DNA of 64,000 bases from Rickettsiales bacterium (GCA_021299465.1 JAJTHB010000014.1:19909-83908); one strand, 5' to 3'. Counted from the first letter of the stretch, positions 27,694-37,960 are shown. The notes: generated from the letters alone by a model not told the origin. Program-made: numbers and translations.

Positions 27694-29937
27694 ATGAATC
27701 CGCAGATAACCCGGCCTTCTATTTCATGGCATCAGTCGCTGGCTGTTCGCACGGTGCTTAGCATTCTTGCGATGCTGCTTTTGATCCTCCTGGCCAAGTT
27801 TTATTACAATATCCACCATTGGCAGAAATATCTCGAATCGGAGCTAGACCGGAACACGAATGAAGTCGCGGCGCTAGTCAGCCGCAACGTGGCGCAGGAA
27901 TTAGTGCATGACACTAAAGAGCACATCGACAAACAGCTCCTCGGCCTTAAGGGTATACATTACTTCTGCGGCGCGCGGGTCTATGACGCCACCGGTTCAC
28001 TAATTACCAATGCATCGTTTCCTGCATCGCTTAGCAAAACACAATTCATCAAGCATGTCAGGATTCAGGAAAACGGCGAAAAGAGCGATCAGGTTAGCGG
28101 CTCGCTCGGCACGATCGAACTATGTGTGGATCGGGCATCGGTTATCGAAGAGGTTGAATACATCGAGAGGCTACAGTTCTTTTTAAGTATGGTGATTGTC
28201 GTCATTGTCGGACTGTTTTGCTTTGTGCTGCTGCAAATCATTTTCCGACCGCTTAGAAAAATACGCACCGCCATGCAAAACCTTAAAGGAGACATGCAGC
28301 CCATTAGCGACCCCGCATTGCTTAAGCATGACGAGATTGGCGAGTTGATAGCCAGCTTTAACCAGATGGCGGCCGACCTTTCCTCCGCCTACGACAATCT
28401 TAAATATGCAAAAGAAAGCGCCGAGCGGGCGAACACTATCAAATCCGATTTTCTAGCCAATATGACGCATGAGCTGCGCACGCCACTCAACAGCATTATC
28501 GGTATGAATAATCTGGTGCTGGAAAGCGATCTTTCGCCTGATAACCGAAAAATGCTCGAAATCGTGAGAGAGTCATCAAACCTGCTGCTTGATCTGGTCA
28601 ATGATGTGCTTGATATTTCGAAAATTGAGGCCGGCGAGGTGAAATTTGAGGCGATCCGATTTGATATGGAGGCCTGTATTCACTCGTGCATCGCGCGATT
28701 GCATGTCATGGCCGAAAATAAAAAATTAATCCTACGAACCAGCATCCGTGAGCCAATTCCATTCCTGATCGGCGATCCCCTGCGCATACAGCAAATCTTG
28801 AGCAACCTGATTAGCAACGCCATTAAATATACCGATTATGGCAACATCACCGTTGAGACCAGCCACGAGATTCTTGGCGATGGCAGGCTTAAGCTTCTAT
28901 GCCGTGTGATTGATACCGGTGTTGGTATTGCCGATCATAAAATCGATAAGCTTTTTAAAAAGTTCCAGCAATCAGATGACTCCAATACGCGTATTTTTGG
29001 TGGCACCGGTCTGGGTCTCGCCATTGTTGCCAAACTGGTTGAGCAAATGGGCGGCAGTGTTGGTGTGAATAGTGTTCCTGGCAGCGGCTCTACTTTCTGG
29101 TTTGAGTTAACGATGCCGGTATCGACAGCGCCAGCCACGGCAGTAACTAGTAGCAATACTGATTCCGAAATTAAAAAACTTACCCCCGCCGACGCCAATG
29201 TTTTGGTCGTTGAAGACAATCCTTATAATCTCGAACTACTTTCGCGCATCCTGAGTAAATACGGCTTTCAAAATGTCGATATTGCTAAAAATGGTTTGGA
29301 AGCCCTCGAGAAAATCAAACAGCAACGCTATGATGTGGTCTTACTCGGTTGCCATTTACCAGAACTCAGCGGATATGATGTAGTACGGCGTGTTCGTGAA
29401 GATGAAGCCTATAGCAGACAGCGTCTGCCGGTTATTGGGATCACGGCGAATGCCATGCTGGATGAACGCATGAAATGCAAAGAGGCGGGCATGGATGACT
29501 ATATCGCCAAGCCGATTATACTCAGCGACTTTGTGTATGTGATGTCCCAGTGGGTGAGCTTTGATGCCAGCACCATGCCTTCGACGAAAACGATAGCTCC
29601 CTTAACTTCGTCTGTTATCAACCTTGAACTGCTTCGAAGCTATACCGATGGCGACCCAGAAACCGAACGAAGCATGATCGCTATGTTTATCGAGCAATCG
29701 GAGCTGAATATCGCCAGGCTTCAGGCGGGTTTCGATCAGCATAATAGCAGTGATTGGATTGAAGCCGCCCACATTCTTAAAGGGGCAGCGGCTAGTGTTG
29801 GCGCAGAAACCTTAAGAAAGCTCTGTGAAGAAGCTCAGGAAACAGGACTGAAAGACCTTGCTTCTTCCAAGCTACAAAAGGACGAAATAATTAGCGCCTA
29901 TGCCTCGGTCAAGGCAGCGCTTAGCAATCTATGCTAG
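27694..29937 (+). CDS. Hybrid sensor histidine kinase with degenerate receiver and Hpt domain
   Basis: The product is 747 residues from the ATG at 27694; a GTG at 27685 is possible. Two membrane segments (about 19-36 and 160-184) flank a periplasmic sensor. HAMP follows (184-237), then HisKA with H259 in NMTHELRTP. The ATPase domain has an N box in [12 protein letters not shown]1 DTGVGIA and G2 GGTGLGLA. The receiver (about 505-620) keeps its acidic pair VEDNP and the Lys in AKPI, but the phosphorylated Asp is Gly552 ([11 protein letters not shown]). The C-terminal Hpt has H693 (AAHILKG). It is convergent with a stand-alone response regulator, overlapping by 4 bases. Confidence 0.92.
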   Translation: MNPQITRPSISWHQSLAVRTVLSILAMLLLILLAKFYYNIHHWQKYLESELDRNTNEVAALVSRNVAQELVHDTKEHIDKQLLGLKGIHYFCGARVYDATGSLITNASFPASLSKTQFIKHVRIQENGEKSDQVSGSLGTIELCVDRASVIEEVEYIERLQFFLSMVIVVIVGLFCFVLLQIIFRPLRKIRTAMQNLKGDMQPISDPALLKHDEIGELIASFNQMAADLSSAYDNLKYAKESAERANTIKSDFLANMTHELRTPLNSIIGMNNLVLESDLSPDNRKMLEIVRESSNLLLDLVNDVLDISKIEAGEVKFEAIRFDMEACIHSCIARLHVMAENKKLILRTSIREPIPFLIGDPLRIQQILSNLISNAIKYTDYGNITVETSHEILGDGRLKLLCRVIDTGVGIADHKIDKLFKKFQQSDDSNTRIFGGTGLGLAIVAKLVEQMGGSVGVNSVPGSGSTFWFELTMPVSTAPATAVTSSNTDSEIKKLTPADANVLVVEDNPYNLELLSRILSKYGFQNVDIAKNGLEALEKIKQQRYDVVLLGCHLPELSGYDVVRRVREDEAYSRQRLPVIGITANAMLDERMKCKEAGMDDYIAKPIILSDFVYVMSQWVSFDASTMPSTKTIAPLTSSVINLELLRSYTDGDPETERSMIAMFIEQSELNIARLQAGFDQHNSSDWIEAAHILKGAAASVGAETLRKLCEEAQETGLKDLASSKLQKDEIISAYASVKAALSNLC

Positions 29938-30359
29938 ACGCTGGCAACTTTGTCATCGGGGTTAAATTTCAGCGTGGGACAAAGCTGCAAATAACGTAGG
30001 ATTACTTCTTTCTTAAAGGGTTTACGCACAAACCCCTTAGCACCAGCGTGGTGGGTGGATAAAACATTGTCGGCAACACTATCAGCGCTCATCATCACCA
30101 CGTAAGCATTGGCATCGATCTCCAATATTTCCTTAAGCACATCTTTGCCGTTCTTACCCGGCATGTGGATATCGAGCATCACCACGTTTGGTTTATGTTT
30201 TTCGTAAAGCTCAAGGGCTCTATCACCATTTTCTGCCTCAATGACAGTGACGTCACCAAGCGCCAGCTTCACAAGATTCCTCATGTAAGGATCATCTTCT
30301 GCAACAAGAACGACGTTCTCTTTAGCTACATTTGACACCGCGCTGACTCCTTGATGCAT
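29934..30359 (-). CDS. Stand-alone CheY-like response regulator
   Basis: The product is 141 residues, a single receiver domain. The acidic pair is in AEDDPYM, the phosphoacceptor is Asp63 in VVMLDIHMPG, Ser/Thr lies in VVMMSADS and Lys in VRKPFKK. There is no output domain, so it would act by protein contact. It is convergent with the hybrid kinase. Because that kinase's own receiver lacks the Asp, this protein is a natural candidate partner (inference). Confidence 0.9.
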   Translation of the reverse strand: MHQGVSAVSNVAKENVVLVAEDDPYMRNLVKLALGDVTVIEAENGDRALELYEKHKPNVVMLDIHMPGKNGKDVLKEILEIDANAYVVMMSADSVADNVLSTHHAGAKGFVRKPFKKEVILRYLQLCPTLKFNPDDKVASV

Positions 30360-30441
30360 ACCGCAATGGCGTGCTAAATCAGAACATTTAGTCTAAAACA
30401 CAAGCATTAAGCTTTTATTAACACAACAAAGATTTGAAAAA

Positions 30442-31452
30442 CTATTTATTCTTTAGTCGGTTATGCTTCACGGATGACCATAGTGATAGCAGGATAAAGC
30501 CCAGACCAATGAGGCCAGTGATGAATTCTGAGACATGGGTAAGCATCGAAATGAGCATGATGGCCGCCAGCGCACCGATTCCCCAATGGGCACCATGTTC
30601 TAAAAACACATAGGCATCGAGCGTGCCCTTTCGCACCATATAGATGGTAAGCGAGCGCACGAACATCGCGCCGATACCAAGGCCGAGCATGATGATCACC
30701 ACATCCTTGCTGATGGCAAAAGCGCCGATCACGCCGTCCAGCGAAAAGGATGCATCAAGCAGCTGCAAATACATAAAGCCCATGAAGCCAGAATAACCAA
30801 CGGTTTTGGCTGCATGATCGCCCGCCTCCTCTTCTACAGAAAATAAAGCGGTCAGGCCGTTGATCGCAACATACAGCACCACGCCGATCGTGCCCGAGAG
30901 CAGCGCCGCATGCTGATCTTCTTTAGGTAAAAACGATTGCAGTGCCATAAGGAACGTCATTGCAACTACCACTTCGACCGCTTCCAGCTTACCGAGTTTG
31001 GCCAGTTTTTCTTCCAGCCAGCCAATCCAGTGCAGGTCCTTGGTGGCATCAAGCACAAATTTAAGAAACACCATGAGGAGGAACATGCCGCCGAACGCAG
31101 CAATCTGAACATGCGAATCCAGCACATGCTTGCTGTATTCCTCAGGATTGTTAAGCGCCAGTTGCGTGACATCCCACATGCCAAGACCGGTCGCAAACCC
31201 GACAATCACAATGGGAAAAACTAGCCGCATCCCAAACACCGCGATCAGTATTCCCCATGTAAGGAACCGGCGCTGCCACACTTCGCTCATATGGCGCAGC
31301 ACCGTGGCATTCACCACCGCATTGTCGAAGGAAAGCGAGATCTCCATTACCATCAGCAGCGCGGCGATCATCAGCCCGTGCGGCCCTGCCCACAGATAGG
31401 CAATGATCAGACCGATCACCGTGATTGCATTGGAAAGATGGAAGTATTTCAT
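30442..31452 (-). CDS. DUF475 / TerC-like integral membrane protein
   Basis: The product is 336 residues with about nine membrane segments. Acidic intramembrane motifs EISLSFDNAVVNA and LDASFSLDGVIGAF repeat the (E/D)-x-SFD pattern of the TerC and LysE-like superfamily, where these residues bind metal. DUF475 proteins belong there. TerC relatives export manganese or act in tellurite resistance; the substrate here is unknown. The ATG at 31452 gives the usual N-terminus. Confidence 0.88.
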   Translation of the reverse strand: MKYFHLSNAITVIGLIIAYLWAGPHGLMIAALLMVMEISLSFDNAVVNATVLRHMSEVWQRRFLTWGILIAVFGMRLVFPIVIVGFATGLGMWDVTQLALNNPEEYSKHVLDSHVQIAAFGGMFLLMVFLKFVLDATKDLHWIGWLEEKLAKLGKLEAVEVVVAMTFLMALQSFLPKEDQHAALLSGTIGVVLYVAINGLTALFSVEEEAGDHAAKTVGYSGFMGFMYLQLLDASFSLDGVIGAFAISKDVVIIMLGLGIGAMFVRSLTIYMVRKGTLDAYVFLEHGAHWGIGALAAIMLISMLTHVSEFITGLIGLGFILLSLWSSVKHNRLKNK

Positions 31453-31500
31453 AGCGGCAATGTTATTGCGGCTAGGTACCTCAATTGCAAGCAGATAACA

Positions 31501-32280
31501 CTAGCTGCTCCCTAACCCAGCTCCGCCATGACCTTCTTGCTGCCTGAGATCAGGCCAGCGCTTAGTAACCCGTCCAATTCGATCCTGTGCTTGTGATTGG
31601 AGTTGTGCGACTTCATGGTCTATGTGATCAATCGCAACGGCCATGGCATTGGATTTAAGCAACTCAGGTGTTGTGAGAGTTTTGGCTTTCTTTTCTACGG
31701 CTTTCGTGCTTTGCAAAAACCCAAGCAAATCATCTGCTGCGTCCCCAAGCATTACCGATACCTTCTGGACATCTTCCGTATCCTGGGACTTGGTTATCCA
31801 GCCTTCACTGCCAATGCGCGTAGCTTTGGCATGGGCATGAAGATAGTCATCGAGATTATCAAAACCGCCCTTGTCGCGCTGATAGGCCTGCGTCATCTCG
31901 CTGATGAAGCCGTCAATCGTTTCAGCATCCAGTCCTGCGGAAAGTAGTGATGCACGCCATGTCTGCGGCGTAATGATATCCTTAAGTGCATTGATGGCAA
32001 CGCTAGCTTTGGATGCGCTACTGCTCATATTTTGTAAAGCGGCAATTTGCCTGCGAACGGACTGCGTATCCGCATGATTGAGTGTTTCAGGCATCCCGTC
32101 ATGCGTCTCAGACCATTCGCGCATCAGCCTGGTGTGTCCTTCGTTGGCGGCATAGAGTTGCTCAAGCGCCTTATCAAGCTGGTCAAGCGCAGCAAGGGCT
32201 CTCTGGTTGCCGCCCAGCCAATAAGGATCATTGAGCGCCTTTAGCCAGTCGCGCGTTGGCAATCCTTCTAATTCGCCCAT
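31501..32280 (-). CDS. Soluble helical protein of unknown function behind the FadN-like gene
   Basis: The product is 259 residues with no signal peptide or membrane segment. It is largely helical: segments such as ALDQLDKALEQLYAA and VAIDHIDHEVAQLQSQ are heptad-like. The C-terminus is glycine rich. Its start lies 1 base after the FadN-like stop, so the two are on one transcript. I do not recognise the family. Linkage to fatty acid oxidation is positional only. Confidence 0.65.
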   Translation of the reverse strand: MGELEGLPTRDWLKALNDPYWLGGNQRALAALDQLDKALEQLYAANEGHTRLMREWSETHDGMPETLNHADTQSVRRQIAALQNMSSSASKASVAINALKDIITPQTWRASLLSAGLDAETIDGFISEMTQAYQRDKGGFDNLDDYLHAHAKATRIGSEGWITKSQDTEDVQKVSVMLGDAADDLLGFLQSTKAVEKKAKTLTTPELLKSNAMAVAIDHIDHEVAQLQSQAQDRIGRVTKRWPDLRQQEGHGGAGLGSS

Positions 32281-32281
32281 A

Positions 32282-34639
32282 TCAGTTTCTCAGCGGCTTA
32301 CCCGTCTCCAGCATATGCTCGATGCGATCCAGCGTCGGTTTCATCTTCAGCAGCTCCATGAACACCTCGAATTCAAGATCGAGGATGTTCTGCTCAGAAA
32401 GGCCTTCCGACATATCGGTATCGCCGCCGGAAAGGACGGTGGCCAGCATTTTACACACCGTCACATCGTGCGGTGTTGCTTTGCCAGCGGCCTTGAAGCC
32501 ATCCACCGCCATCGAGAGCGCGACTTTCGCCGTGCCGCCCGGCAGGTGAAGAATCGCAGGCTCCGGCGTCTTGTAGCCGTTTGCCATGCTCAGGCATTTC
32601 GCTTTGGCATCGGCGAGCACGCGCGCGCGGTTCATGGTGATGCCATCACTTTCGCGCAGAATCTTCGCATCCCTCGCCTCATCCGCTGAGCCGGAAACTT
32701 TCGCCATAGCAATCTGCTCGAACACTTTGGAAATCGCCGGCATCGCGCCGCCGGTGGCCATCAGGTTAGAGAGCATGCCGCCGCTGGAGCCTTTTTTATC
32801 GCCCATATGGCGAATCAGCATTTCTTTGCAGCCGCCCCACGCCGGTATTAAGCCGACACCTACCTCAACCAAGCCAGGATAAGATTCAATATGCGCCTGC
32901 ACCGCGTTTGAATGCAGAATAATTTCGCAGCCGCCGCCCAGCGCCATGCCCGATAGCGACGAGACCACCGGAAACGGTGCATATTTCAGCGCCATCACCG
33001 ATTGCTGGCCGGCGCGGATCACCTCGCCGATCTGTTTCCACGCGGCAATGTTCGCCGCCATCAGCACAAAGCCAAGATTCGCGCCGACCGAGAAATTATC
33101 CGCGTCGCCACCAATCACCATCCCCCTGAAATCCTTTTTCACCACCTCGATCGATTTCATCATCATGTCCAGAATATCCGGATCGATCGAATTCATCTTG
33201 GAGGTCAGCTCTAAGCAAGCCACGCCATCGCCCAGATCCCAAAGACTGGCGGAAGCATTCTTCAGCACTGGCTTGCTGCCGAGTTTGACATCCGAAAGCA
33301 TCAGCGTGCCCGCAGGCTGGGTGATCGGCGTGTAGCCTTTGATGCTGGCCGCCTGCCGCTTGCCACCATCCAGCTTATAGAGACTTCCGCCTTTCGCCTG
33401 CGCGATGATGGGCGGAATAGTGCGGCCAGATTGTTCCAGCAGCGAAATAAAATGATCCACCCCGATTTTGTCGATCATCTCAAACGGACCGTATTTCCAG
33501 CTATAGCCGGTTTTCATGGCGGCATCGACGCTCGCCACATCATCCGAAATTTCGGGAATCAGAGAAGCCGCGTAATGCAGCATCGGCACAAGTACCGCGC
33601 GCGCATACTCGCCGCCAATATCTTTGTGGGTAAGCAGCGCGAGCATACCGCCCTTTGCCGCCTCGACGCTCGCCAGCTCGACTTTTTTATTCTGCGGCGC
33701 ATAACTGCCGGTTTTCAGGTCGATCACTTCCTTGATTTTTTTCTCGCCATCTTTATTCAGGCGATAAAAACCGCCCTTGCCTTTGCGGCCGGTATAGCCG
33801 TCTGCGATCATCTTTTTGACCAGCTCCGGCTCGTTGTAAATCGCAACGAATGGATCATCTTTAGGCAGTGAATGCAGCATGGATTTGGCGATCAGCGGCA
33901 TGAGGTCGATGCCGATTAAATCAAACAGGCCAAACACGCCAGTTTTGGGAATACCGACCGGCCTGCCCATCACCGCGTCTGCCTGCTCCGGCGATACGCC
34001 AAGGCGCATCGCTTCCAAAAGCCCGAGCATCAGCCAGTACACGCCAATGCGGTTTCCGATAAAGCCCGGCGTATCCTTGCACGCCACCACGCCCTTGCCG
34101 AGATGGATATCGGCAAACTGGCACACCGCATCATACGCGCCACCAGACGTTTTCGGCCCCTTCACCACCTCCAGCAAACGCATGAAGCGCGGCGGGTTAA
34201 AGAAATGGGTGATCATGAATTGCTGCTGGAAAGCGTCCGGCAGGCCGTTCATGAGTTCATGCAGCGGCAGCGTCGAGGTGTTGGATGAGATGACGGCGGT
34301 GGGCTTCCTCACGCTATCGATCTTACGATACACATCCTGCTTCACTTCCAGCTTTTCGAGTACCACCTCGATAATCCAGTCGCAGTCCGCAAGCAGTTTC
34401 AGGTCATCTTCCAGATTGCCGCAGGTCACCAGCTTTGCTTTTTCCTTGTGCGTAAAGCCGGTGGGATTGCTTTTAAGCTGCTTTTCAATCGCGCCTTCGG
34501 TGAGCGCGTTTCGGTTTTTCTCGCCGGGCTTCACGATATCGAGCAGCACCACGGGCGTTCCCGAGTTGGCCACCTGCGCGGCGATCCCACTTCCCATCAC
34601 GCCCGATCCCAGTACAGCGATTTTTTTAATGGTGGTCAT
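32282..34639 (-). CDS. 3-hydroxyacyl-CoA dehydrogenase / enoyl-CoA hydratase fusion (FadN-like)
   Basis: The product is 785 residues. The NAD-binding Rossmann motif VLGSGVMGSGIAA is at the N-terminus. The dehydrogenase C-domain follows with FFNPPRFMRLLEVV and DTPGFIGNRIGVYW. The crotonase domain lies in the C-terminal half (GMALGGGCEIILH oxyanion segment). This order, dehydrogenase first, is that of Bacillus FadN, opposite to E. coli FadB/FadJ. It would hydrate enoyl-CoA and oxidise the hydroxyacyl product. The partner thiolase is 2.1 kb upstream on the same strand, separated by two opposite-strand genes. Confidence 0.9.
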   Translation of the reverse strand: MTTIKKIAVLGSGVMGSGIAAQVANSGTPVVLLDIVKPGEKNRNALTEGAIEKQLKSNPTGFTHKEKAKLVTCGNLEDDLKLLADCDWIIEVVLEKLEVKQDVYRKIDSVRKPTAVISSNTSTLPLHELMNGLPDAFQQQFMITHFFNPPRFMRLLEVVKGPKTSGGAYDAVCQFADIHLGKGVVACKDTPGFIGNRIGVYWLMLGLLEAMRLGVSPEQADAVMGRPVGIPKTGVFGLFDLIGIDLMPLIAKSMLHSLPKDDPFVAIYNEPELVKKMIADGYTGRKGKGGFYRLNKDGEKKIKEVIDLKTGSYAPQNKKVELASVEAAKGGMLALLTHKDIGGEYARAVLVPMLHYAASLIPEISDDVASVDAAMKTGYSWKYGPFEMIDKIGVDHFISLLEQSGRTIPPIIAQAKGGSLYKLDGGKRQAASIKGYTPITQPAGTLMLSDVKLGSKPVLKNASASLWDLGDGVACLELTSKMNSIDPDILDMMMKSIEVVKKDFRGMVIGGDADNFSVGANLGFVLMAANIAAWKQIGEVIRAGQQSVMALKYAPFPVVSSLSGMALGGGCEIILHSNAVQAHIESYPGLVEVGVGLIPAWGGCKEMLIRHMGDKKGSSGGMLSNLMATGGAMPAISKVFEQIAMAKVSGSADEARDAKILRESDGITMNRARVLADAKAKCLSMANGYKTPEPAILHLPGGTAKVALSMAVDGFKAAGKATPHDVTVCKMLATVLSGGDTDMSEGLSEQNILDLEFEVFMELLKMKPTLDRIEHMLETGKPLRN

Positions 34640-34761
34640 AAACCCCTCACCTTATGTCGCATTGCAATATAAGCGACTGATTCAGCTAAAAACTTGAGGT
34701 TCCATTATAGGTAAGCAACGGTTAATTTTTTACTCATTTTTCATCAAATCTTCACGTAATT

Positions 34762-34789
34762 TTGTCGGGAATCCGCTAGAGTATATACT
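34762..34789 (+). promoter_or_regulatory. Putative promoter of the lyase-like gene
   Basis: A -35 like TTGTCG (34762-34767) and a -10 like TATACT (34784-34789) are 16 bases apart, in an AT-rich gap. The expected start near 34796 leaves about 20 bases before the ATG at 34817. Judged by eye. Confidence 0.5.
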
Positions 34790-34816
34790 TATTTTTATTA
34801 ACCGAGCTGCTGGTTT

Positions 34817-35824
34817 ATGACTTCACCTCAAGAAGCCGCGCGCGAAAGAAGAAGGCAAAGAGAAGTTTCAGCAACCGAGCTTTTTGAAAAAAGCGGTTTG
34901 CAGAGAAAATCCGTTGGAATGCTCTGGAACAAGAAAGATGCATGGGTCATTCCTTACCGAACGCTCGATCAAAAAACTGCCATTAAAAATCTATTAGAGC
35001 AAGCAGGCATCATCAATCTACGCGATCTCGTTTTACCAGAGGCCAGCAGCGGAAATATTATCATTGAAGCTGAAAGCGCTTTGGGAAAATCCCTAGAGCA
35101 TAGACGACTCGAGCACGAAGCTGGCAAGCATGCGGATTGGTTCCGCTATGAAAAACTAACAGGAAAAGATGCGAGGCAGGCAGGCTACTACATTCCATAC
35201 AAGACGAAGGCAATCACGCATTGCCATCATGATAATTATGCTCACATTGACTGGTCTGCCGATGAAAATTACGACTCAACAGGCAAAGCAGATATCGACC
35301 TGAACAGCGGCGCTAAATTTCACTTAAGCATCGCAGAGCGCGATCTGCCCCGTTCATGGAATGCGATTGCCGGACACATCATCAGGAACCATATTAACTG
35401 CAAGGTGATGCGACCGCCTGAGGACAGGCAGCCCAATATGTCAAACGATGCCCTTGATAAAAAAATCGTGGTTTATATCCCTAAAAGCCAATTGCGGGAT
35501 AAAGAAAAGATCCAGTCATGGAAACGAATTCTGGCAGAGATGCATGCTGTGCTCCACGAACAAGGTATTATTCCTGCGGGTGCAATCACCTCTGACAAAG
35601 CAGTAAGTGGCTCCGATTATCTTTATTACCGCTACGGTAAGACCGAGTATAACGAAGGGGGTAAAGCCACTAATCGCTGGGACGATGTATTGGTAGAAGC
35701 AACCGGCGGGGAAGATGTTTTTGCTGATTTGCAGATCACCCGAAATACACGAACCACAGCCAGGGACAGGCTTTCTGCAGGAACCCAAAGGGATGGTGCA
35801 GGCAATACCCAAGGAATCCCCTGA
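34817..35824 (+). CDS. Stand-alone protein with OspF/SpvC-type phosphothreonine lyase motifs (candidate)
   Basis: The product is 335 residues with no signal peptide or membrane segment. The N-terminal 120 residues are basic and unrecognised. The region 120-275 shows GAKFHLSIAERDLP (K167, H169), NCKVM (K196), KIVVYIPK (Y220) and SDYLYYRYG (R272). OspF/SpvC effectors and the lyase domains of class III/IV lanthipeptide synthetases carry K-x-H, a second Lys, a Tyr and a YR segment in this order and at nearly this spacing. Such enzymes eliminate phosphate from phosphothreonine or phosphoserine. I rate the fold plausible and the activity unproven. The C-terminal 60 residues are Gly/Arg/Thr rich. 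No kinase or precursor peptide gene is adjacent. Confidence 0.75.
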   Translation: MTSPQEAARERRRQREVSATELFEKSGLQRKSVGMLWNKKDAWVIPYRTLDQKTAIKNLLEQAGIINLRDLVLPEASSGNIIIEAESALGKSLEHRRLEHEAGKHADWFRYEKLTGKDARQAGYYIPYKTKAITHCHHDNYAHIDWSADENYDSTGKADIDLNSGAKFHLSIAERDLPRSWNAIAGHIIRNHINCKVMRPPEDRQPNMSNDALDKKIVVYIPKSQLRDKEKIQSWKRILAEMHAVLHEQGIIPAGAITSDKAVSGSDYLYYRYGKTEYNEGGKATNRWDDVLVEATGGEDVFADLQITRNTRTTARDRLSAGTQRDGAGNTQGIP

Positions 35825-35952
35825 AGCCCAACGTGCTGATATTAATCAATAAAAATCTTTCGCCGCGATTAAAATCGATGTCACAAAAGCTTCATATGAA
35901 TTGAGATCGGGTTAATGGTAATTTATACTCACCTAAAAAGCGGAGCAAAACT

Positions 35953-36771
35953 GTGTCTGAAGCGAATAGAAGTTTTCACATTGGCGGCGTGGATGTTACG
36001 ATAGACGCCAAAGGGGACGGGGCAATCCATCTCCTTGCCAGTGGACATGTCGGGCATTTTGAGGGTGATCACCTTAATGATACCAAGAACAACGAAGTTG
36101 GTAATGCAATCAGCTTTATTGGCTGGGTGCTTGCTAATACCTACGATGCTCAACTTAAAGTTAAAGAAACAGATTCGGACGTCACGTATCAAATCAGTCG
36201 CGGTGAGAGCAGCATAAAAGACTATGTTGAAAGTGGCAGACGTGTGCTGAACACTGAAGAGCTTTATGAGCTGCTTGGTTTATTGGAAAAAAACTATGCT
36301 GAACCGACAACGGTTGCGCAGAGGGTTGCGCTTATCAAAGAATATGAAGCAAAAAAACCTGAAATCGAGCGCCGCGCCAAAGAAAAGCTCAAGTCCAGAA
36401 GCGATCTGGAAGAAAAAGAGGCGCATCGCCAGCAAGAACATATCAGCAGGGCAGAATTTCATTTTGGCCACCTCATGCCCGCTATCAGGTGGACACTCTC
36501 ACAAGACATGATCGAGTGCGATAAAGAACGAGGCAATGACATTCTGCTTGCGCTACGCGATGCCAAAAGTAGCGCAGGTGTCGCTCAGGGGCAGGATCCT
36601 CAGCAAGTTGCGGCTCTACAGGCTAAAGCCGTGGTGGATTACCTTAAGAGCAATATTTTAGAGTTTACTGATGATGGAAAGCTGCAAGAGCAGCTCGCAG
36701 TCGCTATTGCAGCAGCCGAGACTCGTAAACGGCAACAAGGCCAGGGTAGAGGCGAAGGAACCGCCGCCTAA
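35953..36771 (+). CDS. Soluble protein of unknown function, coiled-coil centre
   Basis: The product is 272 residues. The GTG start at 35953 has GGAG 7 bases upstream, which fixes it. The N-terminal 80 residues look beta-rich (FHIGGVDVTIDAKGDGAIHL). The middle (about 100-165) is a charged helix likely to form a coiled coil. The C-terminus is helical and ends in a Gln/Gly/Arg tail. No signal peptide is present. I do not recognise the family. It follows the lyase-like gene by about 130 bases on the same strand, and its 3' end overlaps the thiolase by 4 bases. Confidence 0.65.
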   Translation: MSEANRSFHIGGVDVTIDAKGDGAIHLLASGHVGHFEGDHLNDTKNNEVGNAISFIGWVLANTYDAQLKVKETDSDVTYQISRGESSIKDYVESGRRVLNTEELYELLGLLEKNYAEPTTVAQRVALIKEYEAKKPEIERRAKEKLKSRSDLEEKEAHRQQEHISRAEFHFGHLMPAIRWTLSQDMIECDKERGNDILLALRDAKSSAGVAQGQDPQQVAALQAKAVVDYLKSNILEFTDDGKLQEQLAVAIAAAETRKRQQGQGRGEGTAA

Positions 36772-37892
36772 ACTTTTTCCAGCACGGTCGCCATGCCCAT
36801 GCCGCCGCCGACGCACAGGCATGAAAGCGCATATTTGCCGCCACGTTTAGACAGTAACATTGCCGCCTTGCCAGTCACACGCGCGCCGCTTGCGCCAAGC
36901 GGATGGCCGAGCGCCACAGCGCCACCTTCGACATTGAGCTTGCTTTCATCAATGCCTAATTCTTTCACCACCGCCATGGCCTGCACCGCGAAGGCTTCGT
37001 TCAGCTCCACAAAATCCATATCAGAGATTTTCAGGCCAGCGCGCGCGAGCGCTTTTTTCGACGCTTCGACCGGGCCTAGCCCCATAATCTCAGGCTCGAT
37101 GCCTGAAACTGCCATCGCCTTGATGCGCGCGAGTTTCGGCAGGCCGTGCTTATTCGCATAATCTTCGCTGGCGATGATGGTCATCGTCGCCCCGTCCGTG
37201 ACTGGTGAAGATGTTGCCGCTGTGACCGTACCCTGCTCATCAAAGGCCGGAGCAAGCGTCGCCATTTTCTCGAGAGACGTATCAGCGCGCACGCAGCCAT
37301 CTTTAGTCACATCACCGGCTTTGGTGGTAATCGCGATAATCTCATCCGCAAGGTTCGCACTTGCGGCCTTCTGGTGGCTTTTCAGAGCAAATTGTTCCTG
37401 CTCAGCGCGCGAGATTGCAAATTTCTTTTGCAGGTTTTCGGCGGTCAGCCCCATACTGAGGTAAGCAGCGGGCATATGCTCATAGAGTTTTGGGTTCGGG
37501 CTGGGGTTAAAGCCGCCCATCGGGATACGCGACATGGACTCGACACCGCCCGCAAGGAACAACTCCCCTGCCCCGCTTGTAATCTTGCCTGCGGCCATGT
37601 GGATGGCCTCCATCGACGAGCCGCACCAGCGGTTGATGGTGGAACCGGCAACCGTAAGCGGCAAACCGGAAAGTAGCGCCGTCATGCGGCCAATATTGAA
37701 GCCCTGCTCGCCTTCTGGAAACGCGCAGCCAACGATCAGATCTTCGATATGCGCGCTGTTTACCGGTGTTTTGGCCATCAGGCCCTTGATCACCTGCGCC
37801 AGCAGATCATCCGGCCGCGTTTTGGCTAGCTCGCCTTTATTGGCCAAGGTAAAGGGTGAACGGGCATAGGCGCAAATGACGGCATGGGGCAT
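36768..37892 (-). CDS. Acetyl-CoA acyltransferase (thiolase)
   Basis: The product is 374 residues. The nucleophile Cys is in INRWCGSSMEA, the active-site His is in GGAVALGHPLGASG with NEAFAVQA before it, and the second Cys is in CLCVGGGMGMA. These are the complete thiolase catalytic set. It cleaves 3-ketoacyl-CoA in beta-oxidation or condenses acetyl-CoA. The nearby FadN-like fusion and acyl-CoA dehydrogenase favour the degradative role. Confidence 0.93.
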   Translation of the reverse strand: MPHAVICAYARSPFTLANKGELAKTRPDDLLAQVIKGLMAKTPVNSAHIEDLIVGCAFPEGEQGFNIGRMTALLSGLPLTVAGSTINRWCGSSMEAIHMAAGKITSGAGELFLAGGVESMSRIPMGGFNPSPNPKLYEHMPAAYLSMGLTAENLQKKFAISRAEQEQFALKSHQKAASANLADEIIAITTKAGDVTKDGCVRADTSLEKMATLAPAFDEQGTVTAATSSPVTDGATMTIIASEDYANKHGLPKLARIKAMAVSGIEPEIMGLGPVEASKKALARAGLKISDMDFVELNEAFAVQAMAVVKELGIDESKLNVEGGAVALGHPLGASGARVTGKAAMLLSKRGGKYALSCLCVGGGMGMATVLEKV

Positions 37893-37960
37893 AGAATTTC
37901 CTTTCGCAAGGCTATAATTTTGGCAAAAAACCCTTACTTTTTCGTTAGTTTTTGGTAGAT

